A stretch of DNA of 64,000 nt from contig NZ_AEWH01000060.1 in NCBI RefSeq assembly GCF_000190475.1, positions 1-64,000 on the forward strand. The letters run 5' to 3'. The notes beneath the pieces are model-generated. The model did not search any database and had not been told where the DNA came from. It worked only from the letters and a program-made list of their open reading frames with translations. This document shows, one piece after another, positions 22,787 to 30,848 of this stretch (position 1 is its first letter; each line of letters starts with the position of its first letter). Origin of the DNA: Ornithinibacillus scapharcae TW25. GTDB lineage: Bacteria; Bacillota; Bacilli; Bacillales; Amphibacillaceae. A program made the translations under genes and the position numbers.

Positions 22787-22864
22787 TACCCCAAAAAAAT
22801 TCACATAGAATCCTATGTACAATATTATCTTACCATATTGAAAAAATTATACAAATAAAACGAA

Positions 22865-23116
22865 CTATCTTTTTGTCAAATTTTCGTCAAGTGTTTTTTC
22901 TATAGTAAAGTAGTCTACATGCTCACAGTCCAGTTGGATTCCGCTCACTTCTACAACTGGGATTAATAGATGGTATTTTTCTAACCATTCATCATTTGTA
23001 TAAATATCACGCTTTTCTATCTCAAACTCATAATCATTTTGAAACATTTCCAATAATGCTTCTGCATCTTCACATAGTGAGCAAACTTCTTTTGTATATA
23101 ATATTATCTTTTCCAT
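22865..23116 (-). CDS. Glutaredoxin-like protein (CxxC)
   Basis: This 83-residue protein has a thioredoxin fold pattern: beta strand KIILYTKEVCSLCEDAEALL with a CSLC redox pair (residues about 11-14), then a cis-Pro region LLIPVVEV. It fits the small glutaredoxin/DUF836 group of the Bacillaceae, commonly just upstream of cggR. It may act in thiol-disulfide exchange; the partner is unknown. The start chosen is ATG at 23116 with AGAGGGTG upstream. The frame is open to 23182 without a ribosome site. Confidence 0.75.
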   Translation of the reverse strand: MEKIILYTKEVCSLCEDAEALLEMFQNDYEFEIEKRDIYTNDEWLEKYHLLIPVVEVSGIQLDCEHVDYFTIEKTLDENLTKR

Positions 23117-23190
23117 TGCTGCACCCTCTAATCTCTTGTTTATTTCATAATATAGTATACAAGAGGAAGAAACCGTTAGCAAAATATTGG

Positions 23191-23406
23191 TTAGGCACCG
23201 GTACGGCGGTATAGTGGACCTGCAGTTAGGATGTTGTCAACTCGAAATGTTCTAACCTCTTTACGCCAAAAACAATAAGCAACAATAGATCCTTTATCAA
23301 TTCGCAGGACACGAATGTAGCGCTGTGTCACGTTATTCTGTTGATCAATATAATAGATGATTATTTTTTCTTTCTTCTCTAATGAGTCCTGAAATATCCT
23401 CTGCAT
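23191..23406 (-). CDS. Small WYL-like domain protein
   Basis: This 71-residue protein reads as a compact beta-rich unit (IIIYYIDQQNNVTQRYIRVL, then GSIVAYCFWRKEVRTFRVDNI). The pattern resembles the WYL sensor domain found in transcription regulators and nucleic-acid enzymes, but no DNA-binding domain is attached. The start chosen is ATG at 23406, 7 nt after AGGAGG. It lies 75 bp before the glutaredoxin-like gene and could share its transcript. Function unknown. Confidence 0.65.
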   Translation of the reverse strand: MQRIFQDSLEKKEKIIIYYIDQQNNVTQRYIRVLRIDKGSIVAYCFWRKEVRTFRVDNILTAGPLYRRTGA

Positions 23407-23487
23407 AGTCACACCTCCTTATATAGAACATTTGTTCCTATCTTATCATTTGTAGGATAGGTATGCAATAAGAATATTAAAAATATA

Positions 23488-23540
23488 CATGCACTCGTCC
23501 TTTTTTCGTATAGGCGAGAACATTATACTTTCCCAACCAT
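23488..23540. repeat. Dispersed intergenic repeat, copy C
   Basis: The segment CATGCACTCGTCC, then GTATAGGCGAGAA, then TTATACTTTCCCAACC shares motif order with the repeats at 5757-5833 and 54008-54095, in a shorter form. Confidence 0.4.
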
Positions 23541-23578
23541 AAAAAAAGACCAATACCAATTCGTAAGGTCTTTTTTAT
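23541..23578 (-). terminator. Bidirectional terminator
   Basis: AAAAAAGACC and GGTCTTTTTT form an inverted repeat just after the stop of the gene at 23585. Confidence 0.75.
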
Positions 23579-23584
23579 TGGTTG

Positions 23585-24007
23585 TTATTTGTTATATAAC
23601 TCCTTATAAGCAATAACTTTCAACGCAGTTATTTCCTCTTCTGTTAATTTCTCTTCCATCTCGCGAATCAATTCTTCTTTGGAAATTTCTCCTTGTTGAA
23701 CCTTTGATTGGATGTCTTTAATTCCTGAAACTCCTACCTTCTTCACAATCATTCTAGTTGCTTCTTCTTTCGTCTTAACCGGTAAGGTACTTTCATCAAC
23801 TGATGCAGCATCTTCTAGAAATGCTTTTAACTGCGGATCACTTTCTATCGCATTTTTTATATTTTCCATTTCACCGCTGTTTTCTAATTCCGTTGTTAAA
23901 ACTTCCATTAACTTATCTGAAGCAATATTTGTTCCGAAATAATAGACACCATATCCTAGACCTGCCAAAATGATTAAGGTTATTAGTAAAAATTTTATGA
24001 ACTTCAT
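23585..24007 (-). CDS. Membrane-anchored protein of unknown function
   Basis: This 140-residue protein starts MKFIKFLLITLIILAGLGYG, a single N-terminal membrane anchor or uncleaved signal. It is followed by an acidic, helical extracytoplasmic part with many Glu and Lys and the repeat-like stretches LEDAASVDES and EELIREMEEKLTEEEITAL. No Cys lipobox is visible. The start chosen is ATG at 24007; the frame is open to 24034. AGGGGG lies about 10 nt upstream. I do not recognise the family. Confidence 0.6.
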   Translation of the reverse strand: MKFIKFLLITLIILAGLGYGVYYFGTNIASDKLMEVLTTELENSGEMENIKNAIESDPQLKAFLEDAASVDESTLPVKTKEEATRMIVKKVGVSGIKDIQSKVQQGEISKEELIREMEEKLTEEEITALKVIAYKELYNK

Positions 24008-24184
24008 TTGTATACAATCCCCCTTCCAATACAATATACAATAAATATTCCTTGGTGGGTATCAGATTTATTGCTTATTTTGATTGTTTGAAAAGTATAT
24101 CCTTTAGAAAGCTTAGCCGCGTTAAACTAAATTTAGAATATAAGAACCATGCATAGACTACTTTATGATTAGGAGGGCTAAGGA

Positions 24185-24394
24185 ATGGTTAATAGGATTA
24201 TAGCTAATCATATTTTTAGTAATAGGTATTCATCTATAAAATTATATATGAATCTTCTCTTCACAACATTTCTATTTACCATTTTTTCGTCGATACCGGA
24301 CGTATATCATCCTATACTTCTATCAACTATGGTTACCTCATTATTCGTAATAGTCTACAAAATACTTAAGATAAATAAATATAGAAGGAAATAG
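24185..24394 (+). CDS. Small two-TM protein of unknown function
   Basis: This 69-residue protein has two hydrophobic segments (residues about 22-40 and 45-60) and a basic tail KILKINKYRRK. AGGAGG lies 8 nt before the ATG, good support for translation. A strong terminator follows at 24499. No family recognised. Confidence 0.5.
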   Translation: MVNRIIANHIFSNRYSSIKLYMNLLFTTFLFTIFSSIPDVYHPILLSTMVTSLFVIVYKILKINKYRRK

Positions 24395-24498
24395 ATAAGA
24401 AAAAAGAAACGATTTATTTAACATTAACCTTACTCATTTTTTTATAGACTTTATATTCTACATTTTATGTTAGTTAGAATTAAGTTAAGAAAATACAT

Positions 24499-24543
24499 AA
24501 AAATGGCAAGGACTGAAATACATTCAGGACCTTGCCATTTTTA
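24499..24543. terminator. Strong bidirectional terminator
   Basis: AAATGGCAAGG and CCTTGCCATTT are perfect inverted repeats with A- and T-runs on the two flanks. The rest of 24395-24784 shows nothing else except an imperfect GCATTATACAATGC palindrome near 24740 and a CGCC/GGCG hairpin at 24757-24779. Confidence 0.75.
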
Positions 24544-24784
24544 ATTAGAATAGAGAATTTTTTATACCTTATTTCCTAACGTTCACATACTACAAAAAAC
24601 TGGACTTCCACAAAGCATATCACCGTAATAATTACCACACTTGGGATGATTCAAATATAACCTGATAGTTGAATAGAATATTAAAGCTTATATGAAACAA
24701 TTCACAGTCCCTAAAATTATAAATGACATAGTGGATTGCATTATACAATGCACAAATCCCCGCCATTAAGGCGGATTCTCTATA

Positions 24785-24985
24785 TTAATCTTCTTGATCA
24801 TCTTCAATAAATCCATATTCGTATTCATCAATAGAGATGATACTGTCTATATTTACCGCAAATCTCATTGCTTCTACAGGGAATGAGTAACCCGGAGATA
24901 TTCCATCAATAACATATGTAACGAATATACCAGTTTCCCACCAGAAGAATGTGTGATCTTCGAGTATTTCGGCAAAAGTAGTCAA
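24785..24985 (-). pseudogene. Short ORF, possible gene fragment
   Basis: This 66-codon frame (FFWWETGIFVTYVIDGIS, then acidic end FIEDDQED) has a TTG as its only possible start and no ribosome site. The frame stays open about 20 codons further upstream without ATG. It may be the C-terminal remnant of a lost gene. It lies just outside the tRNA-Arg island. No family recognised. Confidence 0.3.
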
Positions 24986-25185
24986 ACTAATTAGAGTCGG
25001 TAAATGTTTAAAATGATATTGATATCGTAAAGCTTTATATTACCATTTGAATGGCTATACATTATTAAAGAGAGGAAACTTTGTTTTTTTGTCTCTCTCT
25101 GCACGATCAATTTTAACAGCTGACCATTTATAAGGATTATTATTCATTTTTTCTAAGGGGTTTGCAGAGTAGCTCTTTAAACTCA

Positions 25186-25288
25186 AAAATAGCAAAGGAA
25201 TAAGATTCACTCAAACCCTTGCTACTATTGAATTTATAAGCGCGCCCAGAGGGATTCGAACCCTCGGCAAACCTGGTACCGGAAACCA
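25186..25288. repeat. Left attachment repeat, with tRNA-Arg 3' fragment
   Basis: This is the copy of the right repeat displaced by integration. Bases 25241-25288 equal the 3' 48 nt of tRNA-Arg(CCG) with one change (T for C at 25264), and homology stops abruptly after GGAAACCA. The preceding 55 bp copy the tRNA terminator. Confidence 0.85.
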
Positions 25289-25460
25289 ATCACTCCATTT
25301 TCAACACGTATCAACTCTTGAAAATCAGTACTTTTAACTAATTAATTATCCAAATATGCTGATCTTTAACGAATCACGATAGAACCTTCGTTAGAAACTT
25401 TGAAAGAAGAAAATTAAGAAAATAGAAAAAGGGAAACACAGGGTTAATGATACATAACAA

Positions 25461-25492
25461 TGCCCCGACTATTCGGTCGGGGCTCTTTTTTA
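25461..25492 (+). terminator. Strong intrinsic terminator
   Basis: GCCCCGAC pairs with GTCGGGGC and is followed by TCTTTTTT. No gene is visible directly upstream on this strand; 25289-25460 holds nothing else I can support. Confidence 0.75.
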
Positions 25493-25649
25493 TGCACCTA
25501 TCCGCTTTACTGCCGGTCCAACTAATGGGCTATTCTCAATCTAATAGATTCTTTTCCACGGATAAAACACCTTTCAAAGCGTTTGTACCATCTATCAAAT
25601 TCATAATAAAATTTCATATTTTAGGGAAACACTAGGAAGAGGTGATTAC

Positions 25650-26654
25650 ATGGAAAAAGAAAACATAAAACTTACATCAGCTGAAATAGGAACTTTATGG
25701 CTTGAATATGTAAATGGGACGGCCGTTGACACCATTAATAGATATATGATTTCCATTATTGAAGATCAAGATATAAAAGACTTGTTCGAAGATGCGATAA
25801 ATGTATTTAGTTCCCAAAAGAACCAAATAGTTCAGTTCATTAAGGAAGAAGGGTTTCCAGTTCCAATTGGTTTTACAGAATCAGACCTAAATAAGAATGC
25901 AAAGAGACTGTTTTCTGATATATTTTGTTTGCACTATCTTAACATTATGACTTTGCATGGTTTACTAGGTCATTCGACATCACTAAGTTCCTCAGTAAGA
26001 AGAGACTTGAGACAATTCTATGATTCATGCAGTAATGATGGGATGAGCATGTATCATCGTACAGTTGAATTATTATTGGATAAGGGACACTTTCAACGCG
26101 ATCCATACTTTTTCCCAGACCAGTTGCCGGAATTTGTTTCTGGTCAACAATTTATAGATGGATATTTTTTTGATAAACGACCTTTAGCATCAACTGAAAT
26201 AATTGCTTTATCTCTTAATGTTAAAAAGAAGATTTTAGAAAAATCACTTTCGATTGGGTTCAGTCAGGTCACTCATTCAAAAGAAGTTAGAAAGTTCTTA
26301 GAAAGCGCACAGAATGCATCTGATCAGCAAATTCAATCTCTCTCTAAAATACTAAAAGCAGATAATTTACCGGTTCCAATGTCTTGGGAAACAGAGGTTA
26401 CAAATTCACAAGAATCTCCTTTCTCAGATAAGTTAATGCTGTATCATATTGGCTTCTTATTGCAGACCGCTCAATCCTTTCATGGTGCTGGACTCGCATC
26501 TGCGATGCGTATAGACTTAGTGACAACATACGAGAAAATAATCTTAAAAAATCTAACAATTACAAAAGAGTGGTTTAATTTAATGACTAAAAATAAATGG
26601 TTAGAGCAACCTCCTCTCGCTCCAGATAGAAAAGAAATTGCAAAAGATAAGTAG
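25650..26654 (+). CDS. DUF3231 family protein
   Basis: This 334-residue protein is built of two similar helical halves (residues about 5-165 and 175-325). Each has the order long helix, GFPVP or LPVPMSW turn, then HYLN/HIGF helix, as in DUF3231 proteins, which resemble two ferritin-like four-helix bundles and are common in spore-forming Bacilli. Function is not known; spore association has been suggested for some relatives. GAAGAGGTG precedes the ATG. It is intact, unlike most of the island, so it may be recent cargo or still useful. Confidence 0.75.
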   Translation: MEKENIKLTSAEIGTLWLEYVNGTAVDTINRYMISIIEDQDIKDLFEDAINVFSSQKNQIVQFIKEEGFPVPIGFTESDLNKNAKRLFSDIFCLHYLNIMTLHGLLGHSTSLSSSVRRDLRQFYDSCSNDGMSMYHRTVELLLDKGHFQRDPYFFPDQLPEFVSGQQFIDGYFFDKRPLASTEIIALSLNVKKKILEKSLSIGFSQVTHSKEVRKFLESAQNASDQQIQSLSKILKADNLPVPMSWETEVTNSQESPFSDKLMLYHIGFLLQTAQSFHGAGLASAMRIDLVTTYEKIILKNLTITKEWFNLMTKNKWLEQPPLAPDRKEIAKDK

Positions 26655-26671
26655 TATGCCAGGTAGTGATT

Positions 26672-27142
26672 ATGAACAGGAATCCACTCGAGAAGCTAAT
26701 GTGGAGTGTTGCACTGCCGGGGTTCGGACAATTATTAAATAGAAAATACTTTAAAGGTATTATCTTAATAACACTTGAACTATTAATTAACGTATTAGGG
26801 AACTTAAATAATGCTATACTATTAAGTTTTCATGGAAACATTGCTGATGCAATAGCCATTGCTAATTATAACTGGTTATTGTTTTACCCTTGTGTATACT
26901 CTTTTGCTATGTGGGATGCTATGAAAGATGCAGGTGGCGGGGAGTATCCATACTCATTTCTTCCCTTTGTATTATCCGCTTTTTCTGCAACTGTTGGATT
27001 AGTGTATTCGTCGAAACTCACGATACTTGGCGTTTTACTAGGGCCAGTGTGGCTTCCAATATTATTTTTCTTTCCTGGAATGGCAGTTGGCTTACTTGTT
27101 AAAAAAATACTAATGAATGCCTTTCCAGTTTCGAGTGAATAA
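26672..27142 (+). CDS. Small multi-TM membrane protein
   Basis: This 156-residue protein starts MNRNPLEKLMWSVALPGFGQLLNRKYFKG. That start, with a Pro-Gly-Phe-Gly-Gln turn, is shared by TM2-domain-like and DUF5683-type membrane proteins. Further segments lie at about residues 60-85, 95-115 and 120-145. The start chosen is ATG at 26672, with AGGTAG upstream; GTG at 26666 is an alternative. It begins 17 bp after the DUF3231 stop and is likely cotranscribed. Function unknown. Confidence 0.65.
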   Translation: MNRNPLEKLMWSVALPGFGQLLNRKYFKGIILITLELLINVLGNLNNAILLSFHGNIADAIAIANYNWLLFYPCVYSFAMWDAMKDAGGGEYPYSFLPFVLSAFSATVGLVYSSKLTILGVLLGPVWLPILFFFPGMAVGLLVKKILMNAFPVSSE

Positions 27143-27173
27143 GCTTAATAATTAATATTCCCTAACATTTCCA

Positions 27174-27206
27174 CCCTCAACTAGTCTCAGTTGGGGCTCA
27201 TCTTTT
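27174..27206 (+). terminator. Terminator after the DUF3231 pair
   Basis: CCCTCAACT pairs with AGTTGGGG and is followed by CTCATCTTTT. Confidence 0.5.
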
Positions 27207-27384
27207 ACCTTTTGTATTTAAATTGCTATATTTTCATCTGGATTTGAATCGGTTGAGAAGTAAATGGCTTTAGTTGATTTTAATAAAGGTGTGAACTTAA
27301 TTTATGTGTCCCTTTTAAACCTAGAAGCTGTATTTTCATCCTACTGGCTAACAACATTAATAATAAAACTTAGAGTATTAAAAT

Positions 27385-27416
27385 GAGCCCCTTCGTTTCC
27401 TCGAGAGGGCTTTTTA
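27385..27416 (+). terminator. Hairpin with T-run in the 27.2-27.6 kb gap
   Basis: GAGCCC pairs with GGGCT (about 5 bp) and is followed by TTTTT. The surrounding gap 27207-27604 holds an 18-codon frame at 27530 and no credible gene. Confidence 0.5.
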
Positions 27417-27604
27417 TATTATTATATTGTGATAAAATGTTCATAAACTAGCGGGGGAGCTTAGTGGAATAAGATGCCCTTGTAGTAAGGGTATGGCATA
27501 TTAATTGAAATTAAAGGGGTTGATAAGGATGCGTTTATCAAATAAATTTGTGACTGTAACTAGGTTCTGGGTGATGAATAAATAAAATTATAGGGAGAAA
27601 TTAA

Positions 27605-28490
27605 ATGATTAAAATAAACATTGATTTAGTTTCTAAGTTAATAAATAGCCAATTTCCAGAGTGGTCTAATTTGGAAATCAAGCCTGTTGAAAAAGGTGGA
27701 AATGATAATAGAACTTTTCACTTAGGGAATAGGATGAGCGTTAGGTTACCAAGTGATACAGCTTAGTGTACCCCAGGTAGAAAAAGAACAAAAATGGTTA
27801 CCTTTTCTCGCTAAGCATCTCTCCACACCAATAACTGAACCATTATTTAAAGGAGAACCAAGTAAAGATTACCCATATCCTTGGTCAATTAACAAATGGT
27901 TGGATGGAGAGACATTAACTTTAAATAAAATAGATGATTTAAACCAATTTGCATATGATTTGGGAAAATTTTTAGTTGACCTACAATCTATTGACGCTAC
28001 TGGTGGTCCTTTAGCCGGGGAACATAATTTTTATAGAGGCGGGGATCTTGTTGTATACGATAAAGAGTGTAGAGAAGCCATCAATAATAATGCAGATACT
28101 TTTAATAAACACTTATTAGAAGAAATTTGGGGATTGGCATTAACCTCAGAATGGGATGGTGAACCAGTTTGGGTTCACGGAGACGTTGTGCCAGGAAATA
28201 TATTAATTAAGAATGGTAGATTGTATGCGGTTATTGATTTTGGAATATTGGGAATAGGAGACCCTTCTTGTGATGCTGCAATGGCTTGGACTTTTTTTGA
28301 CGATAGTAGCAGAAAGATATTTAAGGATACATTGAATTTTGATGAAGAAACTTGGAATAGAGCAAGAGGTTGGGCTTTATGGAAGGCTTTAATAACCTAC
28401 AACTATAATGAACAATCTAACAAAGCAGTCGCAGATGAACAATTTAATATTATAAAAGTAATCATTAACGATTACGAAAATCAAAGATAA
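27605..28490 (+). pseudogene. Aminoglycoside/macrolide phosphotransferase family, frameshifted
   Basis: The gene begins at ATG 27605 (GGGAG upstream) with IKINIDLVSKLINSQFPEW, KGGNDNRTFHLG and MSVRLPSDTA, then meets TAG. The rest continues in another frame from 27753: QVEKEQKWLPFL, the hinge WSINKWLDGE, the catalytic loop VWVHGDVVPGNILI and metal motif VIDFGILGIGDP. Removing one G at 27766 restores one frame of about 295 codons. This is the APH/choline kinase fold; the close group includes drug phosphotransferases of Bacillaceae. The catalytic HGD and DFG-like residues remain, but the break makes the product inactive unless the base is a sequencing error. Confidence 0.85.
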
Positions 28491-28548
28491 TGGCATTAAA
28501 ATAGATTTTTCATTGTACTAAAGGGTGTGTTAGTTGATGAACTAGTAA

Positions 28549-28584
28549 TAAAAAGCCCACCTGTTACCCGCAGGAGGGCTTTTC
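28549..28584. terminator. Bidirectional terminator between the APH remnant and the small peptide gene
   Basis: AAAAGCCC, ACCTG and CAGGAGGGCTTTT form an interrupted stem. The minus-strand side also ends in TTTTTATT. Confidence 0.7.
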
Positions 28585-28646
28585 TAATGAAATTCTAGCT
28601 AGAATAAGATATTTCAGTTCTTATTTTAGTTTTACTTTATTCTTAC

Positions 28647-28745
28647 TTAATATAACCTCTTTGTATTCCGATGAATAACAAAAATAGCAATTCCACCTAA
28701 AAATGAAATCACCGCCATTAAACTTGCTAGCTCTTCTATAGTCAT
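28647..28745 (-). CDS. Holin-like toxin candidate, 32 residues
   Basis: The peptide starts MTIEELASLMAVISFLGGIA, then a hydrophobic run, and ends in basic HRNTKRLY. Such a layout (short polar start with a Leu-Met pair, one TM, basic tail) is typical of the putative holin-like toxins and type I toxin peptides of Bacillus prophages. AGGGGG lies 8 nt upstream of ATG 28745, strong for such a short frame. A shared terminator lies 60 nt downstream. An antisense RNA is usual for type I toxins, but no clear promoter for one was seen. Confidence 0.5.
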   Translation of the reverse strand: MTIEELASLMAVISFLGGIAIFVIHRNTKRLY

Positions 28746-28790
28746 GTCCGACCCCCTGTTTTTGACATATTAAAAAGCACCCGTAGGATG

Positions 28791-29099
28791 CTATAATGAT
28801 TCACTTCTTAAGTTGTTAAATGGTGTGACTACATGTCCACTTCTAACATCTGTAGCTGTAATAGTGATTTTGCTAGGAACAACTTCTTCACTTAAGAAAA
28901 AGTAATCTCCTGTCTCCCATAACCACTCATTTACTTTTTCTCTTGTAACCCCACAATCTGCGCTCGCAATAGCTGCATCAGTTATGCATAATTCTAACGA
29001 AAATTGACCTTCAATCATAAATACCATAGTATAAACTGGCGCATTGACTGGTGGCACTATATATTCTTCAATCAGCCCCTCGGTGCGATAATACTTCAC
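28791..29099 (-). CDS. Phage-type hypothetical protein
   Basis: This 102-residue acidic protein starts with GTG at 29099, with AAGGAGG 7 nt upstream. It reads as mostly beta (EYIVPPVNAPVYTMVFMIEG) with KVNEWLWETGDYFFL. It lies between two other phage-type genes, 45 nt before the small peptide gene, as in the region after tail genes of Bacillus phages. No family recognised. Confidence 0.55.
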   Translation of the reverse strand: MKYYRTEGLIEEYIVPPVNAPVYTMVFMIEGQFSLELCITDAAIASADCGVTREKVNEWLWETGDYFFLSEEVVPSKITITATDVRSGHVVTPFNNLRSESL

Positions 29100-29160
29100 T
29101 GTAAAACCTCCTTTCCATCTACATTAAATCGACGGAAAGTCATAGAATCGTTTAATTGTA

Positions 29161-29571
29161 TCAAACCACATTATCATTACCTCCTGATTTTAGAGTAGCA
29201 ACTTCTAACAATAATGCTCCGCTAGTAGTTTCTAATTCTGCAATTCTAGCTTTGTCTGAGGCGCTCTCAAGAAGAGCATTTCCTAAGTCAGTTTGTAAAT
29301 GTTTGTTTTCATCACCCAATTTGATTACTGTTACCTTTAAAGACTCGTTTTCTTGTAGAATCCTACTCGCTTGTGGATTATTACGTATTGCTGAGAATGA
29401 TAGCAGATTATAATTTTCATCCACCCGATTAACTGTAATAATCAGTTCAAACTCGTCATTTGGCTTGAACGAATCTGTTTTACAGTAATCATACCCTGCT
29501 GGGCAATCTGGTCTATAATCATAACTTGCCACTACTTGCTTTGATTCTAAGTGATACTCTAAATAGATCAT
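29161..29571 (-). CDS. Phage-type protein with C-terminal coiled coil
   Basis: This 136-residue protein has an N-terminal beta-rich part (YLEYHLESKQVVASYDYRPD) and a C-terminal heptad-like stretch (ILQENESLKVTVIKLGDENK, then ALLESASDKARIAELE). AGGAGG lies before the ATG. Phage genes of this layout sit downstream of tail-fibre or baseplate genes. Twelve bases upstream lies the stop of a tail-gene fragment. Confidence 0.55.
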   Translation of the reverse strand: MIYLEYHLESKQVVASYDYRPDCPAGYDYCKTDSFKPNDEFELIITVNRVDENYNLLSFSAIRNNPQASRILQENESLKVTVIKLGDENKHLQTDLGNALLESASDKARIAELETTSGALLLEVATLKSGGNDNVV

Positions 29572-29582
29572 GTTTTGACCTC

Positions 29583-29648
29583 CTATTCTAAGCGTAACCT
29601 ATATATTTCAGCATCAGCTGACCCTACTACGTCAGACAATAACGTACA
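29583..29648 (-). pseudogene. C-terminal fragment of a phage structural gene
   Basis: About 20 codons (LLSDVVGSADAEIYRLRLE, then stop) precede the next phage gene by a normal 11-bp gap that contains its ribosome site. Upstream the frame merges into integrase remnant sequence on the opposite strand, so the rest was deleted. The 5' boundary near 29648 is approximate. Confidence 0.4.
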
Positions 29649-29654
29649 CTTGAC

Positions 29655-30460
29655 ACATATACAGAATCCTTTCAAGTGCTTTAAAGAGAGGTAAACGTTA
29701 TGGATTAAAGAAGGTATTATGGAGGATATAGAAGCTCCCAAGGTAGATAGAAAAGAAATTGAATATTGGTCTGAAGAAGAGGTACAAGCCTCCATGAGCA
29801 ACCTAAATAGCAAAATCATTCTATACCAATCATTCTCGCTTTAGCAACTGGAATGCGTAGAGGGGAAATCTTAGGTCTTAGATGGTCCCATATTGACTTT
29901 GATAAGAAAAAGATATCTTTTAACAACAATTAAGAAAGATAATGCGGGTAAATGGAATCTATCTCCACAACTTAAAACTTCTACTAGCTATAGAACAATC
30001 GATATTGATGATGATACTATTGATTCTAAGGGAACATAAGAAGCAACAAGAGAAGAACAGGATGATGTGTGGACCAGATTATGAGAATAATAATTTAGTC
30101 TGTTGTACTTCAACTGGAGGAGCCATAAGGCCAACATATCTAAGAACAATGTTTAACCCTACGATAGAGAAGAGCGGTGTTAAGAAGATTAGTTTTCATG
30201 GATTAAGGCACACTCATGCTACTTTGTTATTACGAGCTGGTGTCCATCCAAAAGTAGTTCAGGAACGTTTAGGTCATAGATCAATCCAAACAACACTTGA
30301 TACCTATTCACATGTTATTCCAGGAATTCAAGAAATAGCCGCAACAAGTATTCAAGCATCACTTTATAAAAAGAAAGAACCTATTCCCGAAAATGTTATT
30401 TCTATCACGAAAAATAACATAAAAAAGTATTTCGGAACCCGAAGGTTAGAATTTGGTTAG
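29655..30460 (+). pseudogene. Tyrosine recombinase (phage integrase) remnant
   Basis: Pieces in several frames reconstruct a phage integrase. PKVDRKEIEYWSEEEVQASM is from the junction of core-binding and catalytic domains. LATGMRRGEILGLRWSHIDF carries the first catalytic Arg, and the open frame from 29942 gives SFHGLRHTHATLLLRAGVHP, ERLGHRS and LDTYSHVI, with the remaining His-x-x-Arg, His and Tyr. At least two frame changes and a lost N-terminus make it inactive. It ends 10 bp before the right attachment repeat, the usual position for a tRNA-targeting integrase. Confidence 0.85.
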
Positions 30461-30469
30461 AAATACATG

Positions 30470-30512
30470 AAAATAGCAAGGGAATGAGATTCACTCAAAC
30501 CCTTGCTACTAT
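30470..30512 (-). terminator. tRNA-Arg terminator
   Basis: On the minus strand TAGCAAGGG pairs with CCCTTGCTA, followed by TTTTC. It is duplicated in the left attachment repeat at 25186-25228. Confidence 0.7.
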
Positions 30513-30572
30513 TGAATTTATAAGCGCGCCCAGAGGGATTCGAACCCCCGGCAAACCTGGTACCGGAAACCA
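30470..30572. repeat. Right attachment repeat
   Basis: This copy is continuous with the complete tRNA-Arg and differs from the left copy (25186-25288) at three positions. Confidence 0.85.
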
Positions 30573-30600
30573 GTGCTCTATCCAGCTGAGCTATGGGCGC
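30525..30600 (-). tRNA. tRNA-Arg (anticodon CCG)
   Basis: The 76-nt gene reads GCGCCCATAGCTCAGCTGGA from its 5' end. Acceptor GCGCCCA pairs with TGGGCGC, and the anticodon stem is CTGGT/ACCAG around TTCCGGT, giving CCG. The T arm contains GGTTCGAATCC. CCA is not encoded. Its 3' half and terminator are duplicated at the far end of the island. Confidence 0.95.
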
Positions 30601-30629
30601 ATGATAAAAACTAATGGAACACATAGGAT

Positions 30630-30658
30630 ATTATAACGGTTAAGAATTGAATTAACAA
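30630..30658 (-). promoter_or_regulatory. tRNA-Arg promoter
   Basis: On the minus strand TTGTTA (30653-30658) and TATAAT (30630-30635) are 17 bp apart, 30 bp before the tRNA. Confidence 0.65.
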
Positions 30659-30759
30659 GTGTTTTCACCGGAAAGGTTTAATTCCTTACCCGAACGGGCA
30701 TGATGTAATGTATGATTTTTCCTACATAAAATATCTGCACTTTTTGCCGAATGTTTTTG

Positions 30760-30789
30760 TTTGACCTTCATTGACCATTGTTATATGAT
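30760..30789 (+). promoter_or_regulatory. CtsR operator overlapping the clpP promoter
   Basis: The reverse-strand read GGTCAATGAAGGTCAAA (30761-30777) is the CtsR heptad direct repeat. On the plus strand it overlaps the -35 TTGACC (30761-30766), with -10 TATGAT at 30784-30789 and a 17-bp spacer. Binding would block this promoter, as in the Bacillus class III heat-shock genes. Confidence 0.75.
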
Positions 30790-30848
30790 GAAATTATCCA
30801 AAGATTGGATATCCATAAATGAAAAGATTTTATTAAGGAGGAATTCCG

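Larger units (their letters stand above)
25186..30572. mobile_element. Degraded prophage or island integrated in tRNA-Arg(CCG)
   Basis: The element is bounded by 103-bp direct repeats at 25186-25288 and 30470-30572, exactly 5284 bp apart, with three mismatches. Each copy holds the tRNA-Arg terminator and the 3' half of the tRNA; only the right copy continues into a complete tRNA. This is the classic footprint of integration into a tRNA 3' end. Inside are a DUF3231 gene, a small membrane protein, a frameshifted phosphotransferase, a possible holin-like peptide, two phage-type genes, a tail-protein fragment and a broken tyrosine integrase next to the right repeat. The integrase is inactivated and most phage genes are gone, so the element cannot excise by itself. 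Confidence 0.85.

Noticed and set aside
27530-27586. 18-codon frame before the phosphotransferase
   Set aside because: It is too short and has no recognisable sequence; the upstream GGGGTTGATAAGG is only a weak site.
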